This document shows, piece by piece, positions 45,079 to 57,250 of a stretch of DNA of 64,000 nucleotides. Below the pieces are notes generated by a model. It was not told the origin of the DNA and made no database searches. It worked only from the letters and a program-made list of their open reading frames with translations. Source of the DNA: Daldinia sp. FL1419 (taxonomy: Eukaryota; Ascomycota; Sordariomycetes; Xylariales; Hypoxylaceae); assembly GCA_025201765.1 (NCBI GenBank), contig MU623368.1, forward strand, positions 124,001 to 188,000, given 5' to 3'. Within the stretch, counting starts at the first letter, position 1. The number at the start of each line of letters is the position of its first letter. Position numbers and translations under genes: made by a program.

Positions 45079-46167
45079 ATGACGGAGGGTATTCAAGCAG
45101 CAGAAGATCCGGCGGCTGCGCGAGCTGCGGAGCAAGCCCGCCTGCGCAAGGAACGCCGCGAGGCCAAAATTAAAGCTGGAGGAGCTTCTCGGCTTAACAA
45201 GATTTCGGGACTTGGAGGTGGCATACAGCGAGGCAGGATTCTTAGTCTTTCAATCCGGTATCTGATAGTCTAACCGGTGTACACAGATCCAGTGCCACAG
45301 CCCTCATCAGAAACCAGCACGCCACGAGACACATCAACTCCAATCACGAAACCCGCTCAGGCCGTAGAACAACATGGAGATCCAGATGAAGTCGACATAT
45401 CGCAGCACTACTACGAACCCAATACTACAGCTCGTCCGCCACAGAGTGCCACGCCGCCCAACGACGTATCGGAAGCTCAGCTGCGACAGATGATCCTAGG
45501 TCTCGATCGCCAATCCTCCGCAACTCCATCACAAGCGAGCCAGAACCCGCTCGGCCTCGGCGCGGAGGGCATAGACGAAGACCCTATGATGAAGATGCTC
45601 TCCCAAATGATGTCAGGTGGTAGCATGCCCGGCGGCGCAGGTGGTGCGAACCCTTTCGCCGGCACACCTATGGAGGGTCTTCTGGGAAGTCTAGGCGGGA
45701 TAAACCCCAACGCCGGTCCCCAGGGCCCCAGCCCTCAACAACAAGCCCAGCAAGCCGCCGCCGACAAAAGCGCGAATCTCTGGCGCATTCTCCACGCCGT
45801 ATTCGCACTCGGTCTAGGTTTCTACGTAGCCTTCTCCACAACCTTCGCCGGCACGCTTACGGAGCGGGAGCACTCCGCCATCAACACCGCCGACGGCGCC
45901 GAGATGGATAGCGTAGAGCGCACGCGCGCGTATTTCTTCACCGTGTTTGCGAGCGTCGAGGCGTTGCTGCTGACGACGCGGTATTTCCTGGATAAAGGGC
46001 GGGAGCCGCCCAAGGGCTGGATGTGGACTGTTAGCGGGTTCTTGCCGGGGCGCGCGAAGACGTATACCCAGCATGCACTGCGCTACGGACAGATGCTGGG
46101 GACGGTGAGGAGCGATGCGTTGGTTTGTGTGTTTGTGTTGGGGGTTTGTTCGTGGTTGAGGTCGTGA
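45079..46167 (+). CDS. GET2: GET complex subunit Get2-like, ER membrane
   Basis: The joins are 45079-45232 and 45287-46167 (344 aa). The 54-bp intron starts with GC (CGAG|GCAGGA) and ends ACACAG with a gtctaacc branch; only this join keeps frame and gives GLGGGIQRDPVPQPS. The N-terminus carries the basic RLRKERREAKI motif by which Get2 contacts the ATPase Get3, followed by a long flexible linker with LRQMILGLDRQ and a Gly/Met-rich stretch. Three C-terminal hydrophobic segments follow: ILHAVFALGLGFYVAFS, YFFTVFASVEALLLTTRYF and ALVCVFVLGVCSWL. Get1-Get2 is the ER receptor that inserts tail-anchored proteins. The GC donor is noted separately. Confidence 0.9.
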
Positions 46168-47599
46168 GATAGGGGTAAGGGGTGTGGAAGCATATGAGGT
46201 ATTATTAATGAATTAGTACGGAGATGGACATGTCGCTTACGTGACATGAGCGATGCATTGTTGTGATGTTATTGGTAGTGATACGATATCAAGTTTCATG
46301 TTATACGGAAGAATATTGACGTGGTGTCGAGCGGCTCTTCAGCAGCAGGGTTGGATTATTCATTATTCATTCCAGGGGGCTTACTTAGTATCTCCTGGCG
46401 AGACTGCAGCGTATGATTATGCTTTGGGTGTTAATCAAGAACATAATGCATATAGCAATATCTACATCTACGTGATGGCGTTACTATGGTTGTTAGGTGG
46501 TAATTAGGCTTGTAGTGCTTCGCCATCTTGGGTCATCTAGAGGTGTTAGACTACCTGTCATACAGAAACTTCCTGAAGAAAGAGCAACGAAATAGGATCG
46601 GGAATATAAGATCATTAGGTACCTACCTAGGTTGGGTAGAATATTTGGTACGTACTCAACTTCGAAGTGATACCTTGTGTTACCAGGCGGTTTGCCACAC
46701 GTCGGTGGGTTGACTTGTACCCGAGTACCTCAGTGCCTGAAACGTCGTAGCGACCTAAAGGTTATATATCCTAACAACTTACAGGCCATTAAGGATGAGA
46801 ACAGTCAGTGGTCGAGTGGTGAAAGTGAAATATGCCAAATACGTTTGGCATGTTTCGCTCGATACTATGAGACCCGCTGTTCGAGTCCTGTTTTGATTTC
46901 TTTTTTTTTTCTTTTTCTCTTTTACTCTTTCTTTTCGCCAGTAATTACGATTCGGATATTATCGCAGCCTCATTTACTTACATACTCCTTTTTATTTATT
47001 GTTCGCTGGATGATGAAAAACAAATCCGATTCCATGTTGGAGCCTATTTGTCTTTGAGGCGAATCTATATCCTCAAGGTGTAACTTGGAAGATGGGCTGC
47101 ATCTTTGCGTAACTGTTCCATAGGTACAATAAGTTAAGAACATGAAAAGGTATTCCTATTTTTCACGATATTATATAATAATTTAAGCTAGTAGGAAATT
47201 CTCATAGCTATTAGTATCCGCTGTCATATGGCTGTTTGGATACATGAACCTGCATGGCGGGCAGTACTCTCTACGCCCTGCATCTCATTCAAGCTATATG
47301 GTTCGTCTTTTTCCTTTATTTCGTTTCTCTTCTAAAGATATCCCCTATGGATAATATCGCCCGGGTATATCAATTATGATTATTATACTTTTGATAGTCT
47401 AGAAGTACAATATGCTAATGCCCCTTTTCAAGCCTTACGTATCCCACTTGATGCTTTCCCCCTGCCCAATGCAAAGCCCCCATACATATATACACCCTCC
47501 GCCCGCTGAGTTAGATTACAATTTGAAAAGAAACATGATACAAATACGTATTTAATATTGGGCGTATAGTTGGCTTATAGGAGTGTGCCAGATAAACCA
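46168..47599. other. convergent intergenic region with a tRNA-like element
   Basis: 3' regions of GET2 and the TMEM135-like gene. It holds ggtacctacctaggttggg at 46618 and the tRNA-like element at 46802-46910. No protein gene is seen. Confidence 0.45.
46802..46910 (+). ncRNA. degenerate tRNA-like Pol III element
   Basis: TGGTCGAGTGG (46809-46819) matches a Ser/Leu-type tRNA A box, and GTTCGAGTCC (46879-46888) a B box. A strong hairpin, ATGCCAAA with TTTGGCAT (about 46832-46851), lies between, and T-runs (46900-46910) follow. The acceptor and T stems do not pair, so it is not a normal tRNA. It may be a tRNA relic, the head of a SINE, or a Pol III-transcribed RNA. Confidence 0.4.
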
Positions 47600-49342
47600 T
47601 CATGGTTGCAAAACCGCCTCAAGGATTTTTCCAAACATACCACGCACTCTCCCGCGGTCCCCCTTCACGCACGTGAACACCACAGCCGTGCTAAAGGCGA
47701 AGACAAATGTCTCCCTCCACTGCTTATCGAGAGAATATCGTCTAGGCAAGAGTGTTGCCATAGCCCTAGGTGCGACGAAGAGTGCCAATTCCTTCCTGCG
47801 AGCTGTCTTCTCGATGAGGACGCTCCATCCACATAAGAAACAACCGGTCCCGACGCAAACACCCTGGTCGATGGTCTGCCTGGCTTGCGTGTCTTTCCCA
47901 ATGATATGCGGGCCGACCCTCGTCCGCGCCAGACACACGCCATAGTAAAATAGAGTAATAAACGCAGCCAGGAACGAGGACGAACGTACTGCAGATAGGA
48001 ACGCTGTTCGGAATCCTTCGAGGTTCTTCTTCCGTGCCAGTAGATTTAGGGGTAGATATGTAATCATCGACCATTTGAACGATCGGTAGAATCGTGACAG
48101 AGCGTGGTATTCGCAAGACGGCCCGCAGCCCATATGGACGATGTCACACGGGAATGGGATGGATTTGACGGGATCGCCCCACGCCGGCGGCCATTTGTAG
48201 TCCGCGCACATCGATTGGAGGAGCGGCGCTTGTCCCGTTTCCTCGCCGTATCGGAGCTCCCTCTCATGGCAACGCCGAAGGGCTTCAATAAGGCGGGAGT
48301 CTACTGCAGCGGCCGAACTGATCCATTTCGTGTAGGCCTTCGGTAGCTGCGAAGGGGAGTAAAACCATGCCCACATGATGAGGGCCGAAGAAGATGCAAA
48401 GATAGCAGGGTCAGCCAATTTCGACACCAAGGACTCAGCCTAAAACCAGTCAGCAATGAAGGCCTTCGTCCGTCCAATAGCGAAAATTTTTCATACCCAG
48501 GTCCATTGGTTGGCGACGGTCCTGTGTTGTCTTCTCCGAGCCCATAGTTCACTAACTATCACGTCAAGAGCTCTAGTTACGGCGAACAAGGTCAGGTCTA
48601 GAGTTCGTCCGGCATACCATACCGTTTCTTGCTTGGGGGTTTGCTGGTTGTCTGAATTGGTGACGATAGTCTCCGAGAAGCTATCGCTCTTCTTTGACTG
48701 TAGTAACCGGAGGCTGAACCAGGCCGCGACGAAAGTCGATAACCATCTTGTAAGTCTAATTGAATAAAGGTTAGTTGGGTATCTCAAGTAACGACAGGCT
48801 GGGATATGCGCCAAGGTAGTATACTGATGCCAAGGTTTCCCAATGAAACATTCAAAGTTGTCATGGAATTCCGGACTTGCCTTTTTTGGACCAAAGGTGG
48901 AAGCTGGCCCTTCCGGAGACGACTGAAGATTTTACTAAGTAACACCTTTTGAAGAATGAATTAGTCGTCGAGTCCCTTAATGTGCTACTATCTACACGTC
49001 TTGGGGGATCGAACACGTATGAGGTAGTCGTGTAAGTCTTACCTCTAGTAACGTAGTTCCGCCTACGAGGGCCGCACAGAAAGTTGGAAATCTTTGAAAT
49101 TCTAGTCCCCCACGCACGATACGTTGCAGGGATGAGATGAAGGAGTCGTGGGGCTGCGTGACAGTAGCAGCACCCTTGTCTCTCCGCCTTCTAGTTACAT
49201 GCTGGAGAATCAACGTAAGGAGCCTTGGTGCAACTGCAGAAGCGTAGCCTAAGACATAGGCCCGAATAAGAGGTCTTAGGAGGGGTGGTATAGGTTCATC
49301 CAGCCTCCTTCGGCTGGTTGGCGGAAGCAGAGGCGATATCAT
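47600..49342 (-). CDS. TMEM135-like multi-pass membrane protein
   Basis: The joins on the minus strand are 49342-49043, 48945-48881, 48755-48497 and 48439-47600 (487 aa; all phases agree). Exon 2 is 65 nt, and the intron after it uses a GC donor (AAAAAAG|GCAAGT). Features: LIRAYVLGYASAVAPRLLTL near the start, FCAALVGGTTLLE, RWLSTFVAAWFSLRLLQSK, the cysteine-rich CDIVHMGCGPSCEYHALSRF, and further hydrophobic segments. The Cys-rich part recalls the TMEM135 family, linked in animals to peroxisome and mitochondrial dynamics. In fungi its role is not settled. The GTAAGA donor after exon 1 is good; the start could lie further upstream. It is a fairly confident gene with a moderate family call. Confidence 0.85.
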
Positions 49343-52300
49343 TGTTACAATGCTCGTAACAATGCTCGCAACTAACGCGTTGGATTACGCGACACCGCGG
49401 CTAGCGGATGGGGTGTTGGTGCCAGTTTAAATACTTGGTAAACGGCCCATTAGAAGTATAAGTTAAGATGAATTGTGTAAGTGTCTCGGAATTGTTGAGG
49501 TATGCCGCCAGCTTTGTTTGGATAGATCTAGTCAAGAAGGTTTGACTTTAATACAAAATGTTGGAAAGGGGGATCGAGCAACCGAGCATGTATTCGGGGG
49601 GATCTATCTGTGTGGTTGATCTACGCGGTCGATCTATGTGGTTGATCTATGTGGTTCCGTGTCCGTGTTTTAGATCTGTGTATGGCGTCTGGAGAAGCCC
49701 TTGCTAAGACAAATTGGATATCTAGCTATGTAGTTTGACGCGGTAGGGAGCCGGGAAACCGGGTCTGATGAGGAAGTGCGGAAGCTATGCACGCCGAAAA
49801 GAACATACCTCCCTTCTATCTAACCGTTAGGTCCTAACCTAGGTCCTAGGTCCTAGGTTAGGTATTGTATGTAGGTAATCGATCTAACCTAGGAATACTA
49901 GAAGACCGACCATGAGGTAATCGACTTTTACAAATACCCAAGTATAATTGGCATCTAACCGTAGGTTGCTATGTATGTATTCCTGCGTTATGAGCTAATG
50001 AAACAAAGCCGTACCATGCCGTTATGGCGTTCGGCTTGCTAGAGTGGAAGTTTGGTTTCGCTAGTCTCTTTTGGCGATTCAGCCGAGGTGCGTTGGCGAT
50101 GATGCCCGAAGAAATAAAACGGGCAGATCTACCTCGTTGGAGACGTAGCTGCAAAGATGCGTGTAGGTTAGGGATATCTTGAACGAGCCACGCAGAAAAT
50201 TAACAAAATCGGAATCAAGTTCATGCATGCATGTAACCTGTACTACATCCGTCTGCGAGCTGTAGTGATCATATAACCGTAGAGGTAGATTAAAGGAACA
50301 CAAAGCTGGTCTAGAGAAATATAAGTTAGTAGCCAAATCGGTCACCGAATATTTCTTATCCTGAGCGAACCTGGGCGAACCCCGGAATGTTGGGGCCAAG
50401 ATCTAGTGTAGGGATCGACCAACACTATCTCGGCCGAATATTCGCATTTAGAATATGAACATATACCTACTTTTAAAGGGTAAGAAAAAGACACATCCCA
50501 AACGGCCTTATATCAAATCTCATTTGTGACGAACGTTGCTCGCTATAAGACCAATATTCGAAGCTACTGCAACAGTGATTATAACGAACCCGATACGTTG
50601 CTTATAAGATGTTGGGAGAATAAAAAGAACATACATACACACATACGCACACACACACACCACACACATACGTCTCTAATCATTATACGTCGCCCTGCAA
50701 ACAAGGTATGGTACGGGCGTAATCGACTAGACGTAGCCGGAGCAATGATAATATAGTGTGTACGTAACGACAAGCCGACAACAATGTGACAATTGGATGA
50801 TGATCCAACTTGCAGCGGGAAATTTTCTGCGTCGCTCTTTTTCTAGACGAATAACTTGACTTGACTCGGCGACGTCAGGGTCAATTCTTGTTTTATTAAG
50901 GTCATAAATATTTTCGGCCCATCCGAAAGGATGGAAGTGGTGTCTAGTATTTTATCATGAAATGCAAAATGCTACTGTTAGGTTACCAGAGAAAAAAAAG
51001 AGAGAGAAAGTTTGGCATGTGATTGAGCCTCGGGGCGTTTTCCCCTGCCAAGCTCAGAATAACTTTTTGAATGTTGGAAGTCAAGAGACGTCCATGCAAT
51101 GCAGGCTCTCGACTCAAGCACAAGATGTATGTAAGTTTGTATCGCTGTACCCAAGTAACTACGTACTGCATGGCCTAGTTACGGCCCGGGTTTAGGTACA
51201 CTTCCGTGCATTGAAAGGTCAACTGTGAGGGAAATTATCGCTATACCCAGGACGCCCTCGGCTGTGATGCTGTGTAAGAATAATAAAAGTAACCTTACCC
51301 CGTTCTTGCCTATTGCCAACTTACGTACCTAGGTAGATTAGTACCTACCTAGGTATAGAAGTAGGTACCTATGACCCCAGATCCTAAACAAGTCGCAAGA
51401 ACATACATAGAAGCGTGGAGAAGAGCTCAGCACTAATTTAGACTCAAGCAACATACCGTCACCTATTACAAATTAAGAGAGTACTATTCGAAGTACTAAA
51501 TTATTAGTTCAGTCGTAAGGAAAGGCTAGGTCTAACGAAAAAAGCTGTATAAAATACAGTATTATGCAGATGTCCCAACTTGTCAATGTTGGTGGTCTGA
51601 TGAAAAGGATAGAAAAAAAAGATCATTGATAGACTCGTAGCTTCAAGTTCTCCTCTTCTACCCCTCATCTCATTTTACTACCGGTACTTAATTCCGTACT
51701 ATTAATGTATTAGGTATGCATGTAAGCATGGATGCCATGCCTTGTATAAGTTTAGGGTGGAAGGGAAAAAAAAAAGTCAAAAAGGCCTAAGAAATTATTA
51801 ATTAAAGAAAAAAAAAGAGTGGCTTGTTGAGCTTTGCTCTAAATTCCTGTAGTTAATTTGTTACTTCGCTGTATTGTTGTTTCCGCCGTTGTTGCTTCCA
51901 AGTGGTTTCCAAGGTGCTAACTACAGGTCGTTGTTGGCAAGTGACTTATTACTAACAAAGTGACTTTGCTACTTCGTGACTCTGCGGAGTAAAAGACCTA
52001 ATGGTGATGGTGGTTTCTCTAATCGATTACTTTCGGGGTTTCTCCAGCGAATAGCGGTTGACTCCGAATACTTCCTGCTCGTCATTCTCTTTTCCCTTGG
52101 GTCCAATTATTTGATCAGTTATTACCTACCTACCCAAATACTTCCTGGGTGTTACACCATCTTTTTTTTAAGGGCATCTCTCTGAATGGATATTGTCTTC
52201 TAAATCGTCTTCTAACAGCTTGATTTTGTCGATTGTTATTTTTACAGATTTTCCGCCGTTTTCCTTTTATTGCAACATGCACGCAACCACGCCGGAAGCC

Positions 52301-53123
52301 GATATGTTCACTTATTACTAGACCCTTGACCGTCCTCAGAAGAAAAAAAACCACTTGGCCACGCATCAGCTATTATTATTATCATCATCATCATCATTAT
52401 TATTATTGTTACAACTACTACTCTGCTACTCTCTCCACAAACGATACCCTTTACCTCCACCTATCTTAGCCGACCCCAACTCGACATTCACCCAATCTAG
52501 GTACTTTTCTATGCTACCTGCTACCTATGTTACCGACCTTTAGGTATCCATGATCCATGGGGCGTTGCCGATCATCCCAAAAGCTTGAACTATCCAACGG
52601 TTGGAGATACTACTGTTCTACGTTAGTTTAATCAATGTCGACTTCATCTTCCGCCCTCACACTTAGGGGCCAATGTAGAAAACAATTCCAGCCCGACCAT
52701 GCCATGTGCTTGACTTCTCTGACGACTCCACTATCGTTGCTTTTTTGACCATTGATCCGCCTCGCAACCAAACAGCCTTGTCGCGACGTTGAATCCATAC
52801 TTTTGATTTTACGACGATTCATTTTACAATATTCCATAAACCAACCCGATCCTCCCCGCCTTGAGATACGTGATATTCCACGAATTATACCCTCTTACAT
52901 ATATCCCATGTCTATACTACGAATACATACCAACCTACGATATTCGCATTGCGCCTACTCCGTAGACTTTTGATGCGACCGCAACGATCCGATCGGAAGT
53001 CTTGTTAGAACTTAGAACAAACCATAACTTATACCTCCCGCTCTAAAAGCTTTACCGTTCGAATTTGGTCTGAACGTATTTGCATACACCTGTTTCGCGA
53101 CCAAACCGACCACAGAAGCACCC
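49343..53123. other. 3.8-kb divergent intergenic region before the bHLH gene
   Basis: Repeated ctaggtcctaggtcctagg at about 49840, ca repeats at 50631-50672, palindromic gtacctaggtagattagtacc at 51326-51371, and att/atc repeats at 52371-52410 were seen. No coding frame is convincing. Long upstream regions are common for fungal regulators, and the last ~500 bp is CT-rich and may be leader. Confidence 0.5.
51326..51371. repeat. cluster of TACCTAGGTA-type palindromes
   Basis: cctaggtagattagtacc and cctaggtatagaagtagg follow each other, with further gtacc on both sides. The same palindromic words recur at 9118, 23031, 32617, 46618 and 49840. Confidence 0.65.
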
Positions 53124-54609
53124 ATGAGCGCCGCGTGCATACAACGTCCCAAAATGGGTTCTTCGCAACCGCCTGACGGCAATGCGCCGTTTGGCTGTAC
53201 GTCTCTTGTCGGGTTTATGCATGGCTCGTCGTTAACAAACTAACTATTCCATAGATCATGTTTCAGAAGACTTCCTATTCCTTAGAGCTCCCACGCCTCC
53301 TCCGGGAGATCCTTTACTCAGTAACGACGACTCTAGACTATTAAACCTTTTTTTCGAGGATATGACGTCTAACCAATATCCGACATCGTATGGCGAAGGG
53401 CTTAATTTTAGCGACCAGTGGATAAGCCAACTTCCGCCGGCCTTCCTAGGTCACACGACGTCCTTTGGGCAGCAACCTCAACTACCGCCTGCTTCTTCTA
53501 TGAACGGGATGCCCGAAACTACATACCAAGATGTGTTTACCTTTGGCCAAAATATGATGCCACCGCCAGTACCACCGCCAGTACCACCTCTACAGCTTCA
53601 ACATCAGCAACACAATGCAGCTCCCCACACGCCGGTACATACGCCGTTACATACGCCGATCGAGCAAAATGCCCATGCCAACGTGGCTGCAGTCTTAACA
53701 TCACTCCATCATGGTCACCAGAATGGATATCCATCTGGCGCCAATGGCTTAAATCGCACACCTATCGTACCGTCCCAACATGGAAACTCGATTGATCAAG
53801 TTAGACAGCCGCCGCGAAATCACATTGGTCCCGAACGATATAGCCCTATTCAGGCTAGGCATGCTCCATCTAACGACGCCGATACACTCTTTACGGATAT
53901 GATGTTCGGAACCTCTCAAGGACTACTGGCCCAACGACCGGTCGAACCACCCGAGCTACAGTGGGGTTCCGATTCGAGTTTTGCTAGGGCCCAGGGCTAT
54001 GTTCCGCCCGAGCATGAGTCTAGCGAGCTCCTCGAACAGAAGCGATTGGGTGTTTTGAAGGTTTTCTCGATTAGTGAAAGTGCGGCAACAACTCGGCCCC
54101 CAACTCCTTCTGGCAACGGAGAAAGTTCGGCCAGTGCCTTGCGTGATAGTAACATGAATGGCCAGGTTAAAGAAGAAACTGACAGGGAAGCTCCACCTGC
54201 AAAGCGCCGCAAGAGTAAGAGCAAGGGAAAGGAAGAAATAGAGGAGGACGCGGAGGGTCTGTCGTCTATACCGCCAAAGTCCGCAGCAAGGAAGCGCAAA
54301 TCAAAACCGGATCTGAGAGAAACTCCGGATGCGTCTTCAGGAAGCCAAGAGACGCCTGGGAAGCGGAGGAAGTCCACTATCAGCGCGGGGAAAACAGCAC
54401 GGGAGAATCTTACGGATGCCCAGAAGAGAGAAAATCATATTAAGAGTGAACAGAAGAGAAGAAGTGCAATAAAAGAGGGATTCGATGATCTTGGCGAGCT
54501 TGTTCCAAACCTTAGGGGAGGCGGTTACAGCAAGAGTACCATGCTTTCAATAGCGGGGGAGTGGCTCGAGACCTTATTGAAAGGCAACGAAGAGTTGGAA
54601 CAGAAATAG
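53124..54609 (+). CDS. bHLH transcription factor
   Basis: The joins are 53124-53196 and 53255-54609 (475 aa; 58-bp intron, GTACGT donor, CATAG acceptor, phase 1). An alternative start at 53154 has a better context and would be in frame. The N-terminus after the intron reads YHVSEDFLFLRAPTPPPG. The middle is disordered with His/Pro/Gln-rich repeats (PPPVPPPVPP, TPVHTPLHTPI), and basic PPAKRRKSKSKGK and KRRKS nuclear signals occur at ~300-380. The bHLH domain is C-terminal (~412-470): DAQKRENHIKSEQKRRSAIK, then GFDDLGELVPNL, loop RGGGYSK, STMLSIAGEWLETLL. H-E-x-x-R type basic residues imply E-box DNA binding. It ends shortly after helix 2. Target genes are unknown. Confidence 0.9.
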
Positions 54610-55244
54610 TTCTAGGTCTAGCCGATTATGCTCCAGAGGCCAAGCTACCGGAAGAACCACGAATACCGCAAGTTTGTGATCTTTTGTTATTACGCGGCGT
54701 TCACCTTGGCCGGGTCTTTTTGTTTCGGGTCGTAGCAAGCCGGGCGATGAGAAAAAAGTTTTTTTTTTAAGGGGTTGATCGCGGTTTCGGCGGTATCTTT
54801 GCGATTTTATTCAGGTTATGTTTAGGTGCATCCCTTTGGTTTTTGATACCTCCGGAGTTGTTACATAAGTATGGAACTACAGAGACTGGATTTTCAAGGG
54901 CAAATCCTTTTTTGTCTTGTCTCGTGAGAAAGGACATAGTCAAGACAATACGATGCTATATGAGGTTTACGGACGATTCGCACACATATACCTCTTACTA
55001 CTGCCACCAGACAAATTTAAACACTAATTTGCTACATTTAATAATTTGGCTGCGTGGATGGGGCGTATATACACTGCTTGATATTATTTTGAATATAAGG
55101 GAGAGGACGTAGCATATAGGGGTAGATACTTTGTGCTAGGTTAGGGGTATCTTGTTCAATTCAAAAAAGGGGTATCGGTAGGTAGCTATCTGCTAACTAG
55201 TAGCTGAAAATAAATATTAAACGCTTATGATTGGTCGGCCTTTG
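54610..55244. other. convergent intergenic region
   Basis: 3' regions of the bHLH gene and the polymerase gene. No gene is seen. A T-run lies at about 54761-54768. Confidence 0.4.
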
Positions 55245-57250
55245 TTAGTCGCCAATGCTATGAAACCTCTCGTGCGCCAACATTGCAAATATTGGAATAA
55301 TATGTCCGCAGAGATGACACCTATAAGACTCATCCTCGTCTCCATCTTCCCACACATCTGCGTCCGAGCCTAGTGAAATCACCGTCGAATCGGCTGTTTC
55401 TGCTAGCTCTTCCATGGCTTCTATGATCTCCGCGTCGTTCTCGTCGGTTTCCATGGCGCTTTCTGCGGCAGGCTTAGTATATGCAGAGGAAGAAGCTACG
55501 GCGTCAACAACCGGGGCGACGGGCGTGGTATCATAAACAGTCCACTCTCGCAATTTGTCTTCCTGCGTGCGGAACATTCGACTAATATCCCGCGCCCCTC
55601 TCGCTCCGCTGCCATTCCCTGTCTCGCTAGACCCCGCGACCATCACCATGTTCGCCACACAGACATTTATCAAAGCCAAATTCCACCCCTGCCGCTCTGG
55701 GTGCAGGCGTCGGAATAATGGGAGCAGGGCTTCGGTGGTCAGTCGCTCGGCAACGGCTTCTATACTCATATCTTTGAGGTTCAGTGCGAAGCTCGGGAGT
55801 GGTTGACTACGCGAATTGCGGCTGAAACTCTCGGGCGCCGGGGTCGACGTGCCATTGGGCTTTGGACGCGCGCGGGTGGATAGGCGGAGGGTCTTGGGGT
55901 ATGCGGCCCAACGTAATTGCGGCTGGCCGTCTTGCTGCGATGCAGGGTCCGAAGGATCGGGGTGCTCTGCTACGGCTAGGTCGACGCGCATTCGCCGAAT
56001 GAGAGAGGTGGCGATAGCGCGGAGTTCGCGCGTCAGTTCCGAGGGCATGTTTAGTGGCCGCGCCATGTACGTGTCCTCAATGCTGATTTGCGTGGGCACG
56101 TCATTGGCTTCTTTGACCGACGAGGCGTCTACACCGTGTAGGTAGTTCCAGACTTTTTCCCCGCTGCCGCGCTCCGCGCCGGGACGGTCGAGGATGCGCT
56201 CGAGGAGGTCTGCAGACATGGATGGGTATTGGCGGACTTCGCGGACGGTTACCTGGGCGCCTATTTCTAGGTCGTGCAAGTCGGGATCTGTTTTGGTGGA
56301 TAGGACATGATCTTGGATCAGCTGTGCGATGCGAGAGCCGACCCCGGGGATTTGCCGCAGCTTATGGCCGTCCATGAAATCTTGCACGTCATCGTCGCGG
56401 AGACTGAGGAGCGTGGTTTGATTTCGGGGTTTATTCACGCTGCCGGCAAGCTTGGCGAGCGTTTTGTTGGTTGAGATGCCTCCGCTAGATGTATACCCGA
56501 AGTCTTCCTCCAGCTTAAGGCGTAAGTAGCCAGCTAGATGAGATGCAAGTAACAGACGAACGCATAATGGATTATCTAGGAGTAACACCAAATCCTCCGG
56601 GTCGACCGACGGTTGCACACATCCAAAGAATTGGGTAGCGTCGAAACTGAAACCCTTTTCGGGGTCGTTTCGGGCGAGTTGGAAGAACGAGTCTTGTAGA
56701 GCATTACGATTCAAAAGCTCCTGATTATACGCAATAACATCAGTGACATCGAGAAAGACTTCATCGAGCCCCAGACGCTCGGCATGATCGCTCCAAGAGT
56801 GGCTCCTTAGGAAGGACCAAAGCTTCTTTGACGTATCACGAAATGGCGTCAGATCCTCACCGCTAATGACGATGAGACTCGGGCAGATCTTCTGGGCCTC
56901 GTGGATGGGCATCAATTTCTTGACGCCGCAAGCACGTGCCGCGTAATTGCACGTAGCCAAAATGCTCTTCTGCTTGACGCCTAGCGGTTGGCCTTTTAGG
57001 CCTGGGTTTGCGTTTTCGAGAACGCTAGCATAGAAGCAGTCGTAGTCCTGCGCGGCATGGTTAGCGAGTTTTTTTTTCTTTTCCCGATATAAGGCTCAAT
57101 GATCATGATAGTGGATTCTTGGATCGTGGAAGGAATATAGAAGGTTGAGGATTCACCTACAAAGTGTAGAATGACGCGGTCGTCGTTCCTCTTAGGGGCT
57201 CTGGCGACGATCGTCTTGGCTCTTCCCGACGTCAGCGCTGCTGTCTTCAT
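55245..57250 (-). CDS. POLI: Y-family DNA polymerase, iota type, with C-terminal C2H2 finger
   Basis: The joins on the minus strand are 57250-57161 and 57047-55245 (630 aa; intron 113 bp, phase 0). The junction gives VILHF|DYDCFYASV, the metal-binding motif I of Y-family polymerases. Further motifs: ILATCNYAARACGVKKLMPI, LGLDEVFLDVTDV (catalytic D and E), GYTSSGGISTNKTLAKLAG, the helix-hairpin-helix KLRQIPGVGSRIAQLI, and the little finger ending near QISIEDTYMARPLN. The C-terminus YRCHLCGHIIPIFAMLAHERFH is a UBZ-like C2H2 ubiquitin-binding finger. These enzymes copy damaged DNA in translesion synthesis. The DYDCFY motif and SSGGIS block fit iota better than eta, although eta also has such a finger. 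Acidic residues (~560-600) precede the finger. Confidence 0.88.
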
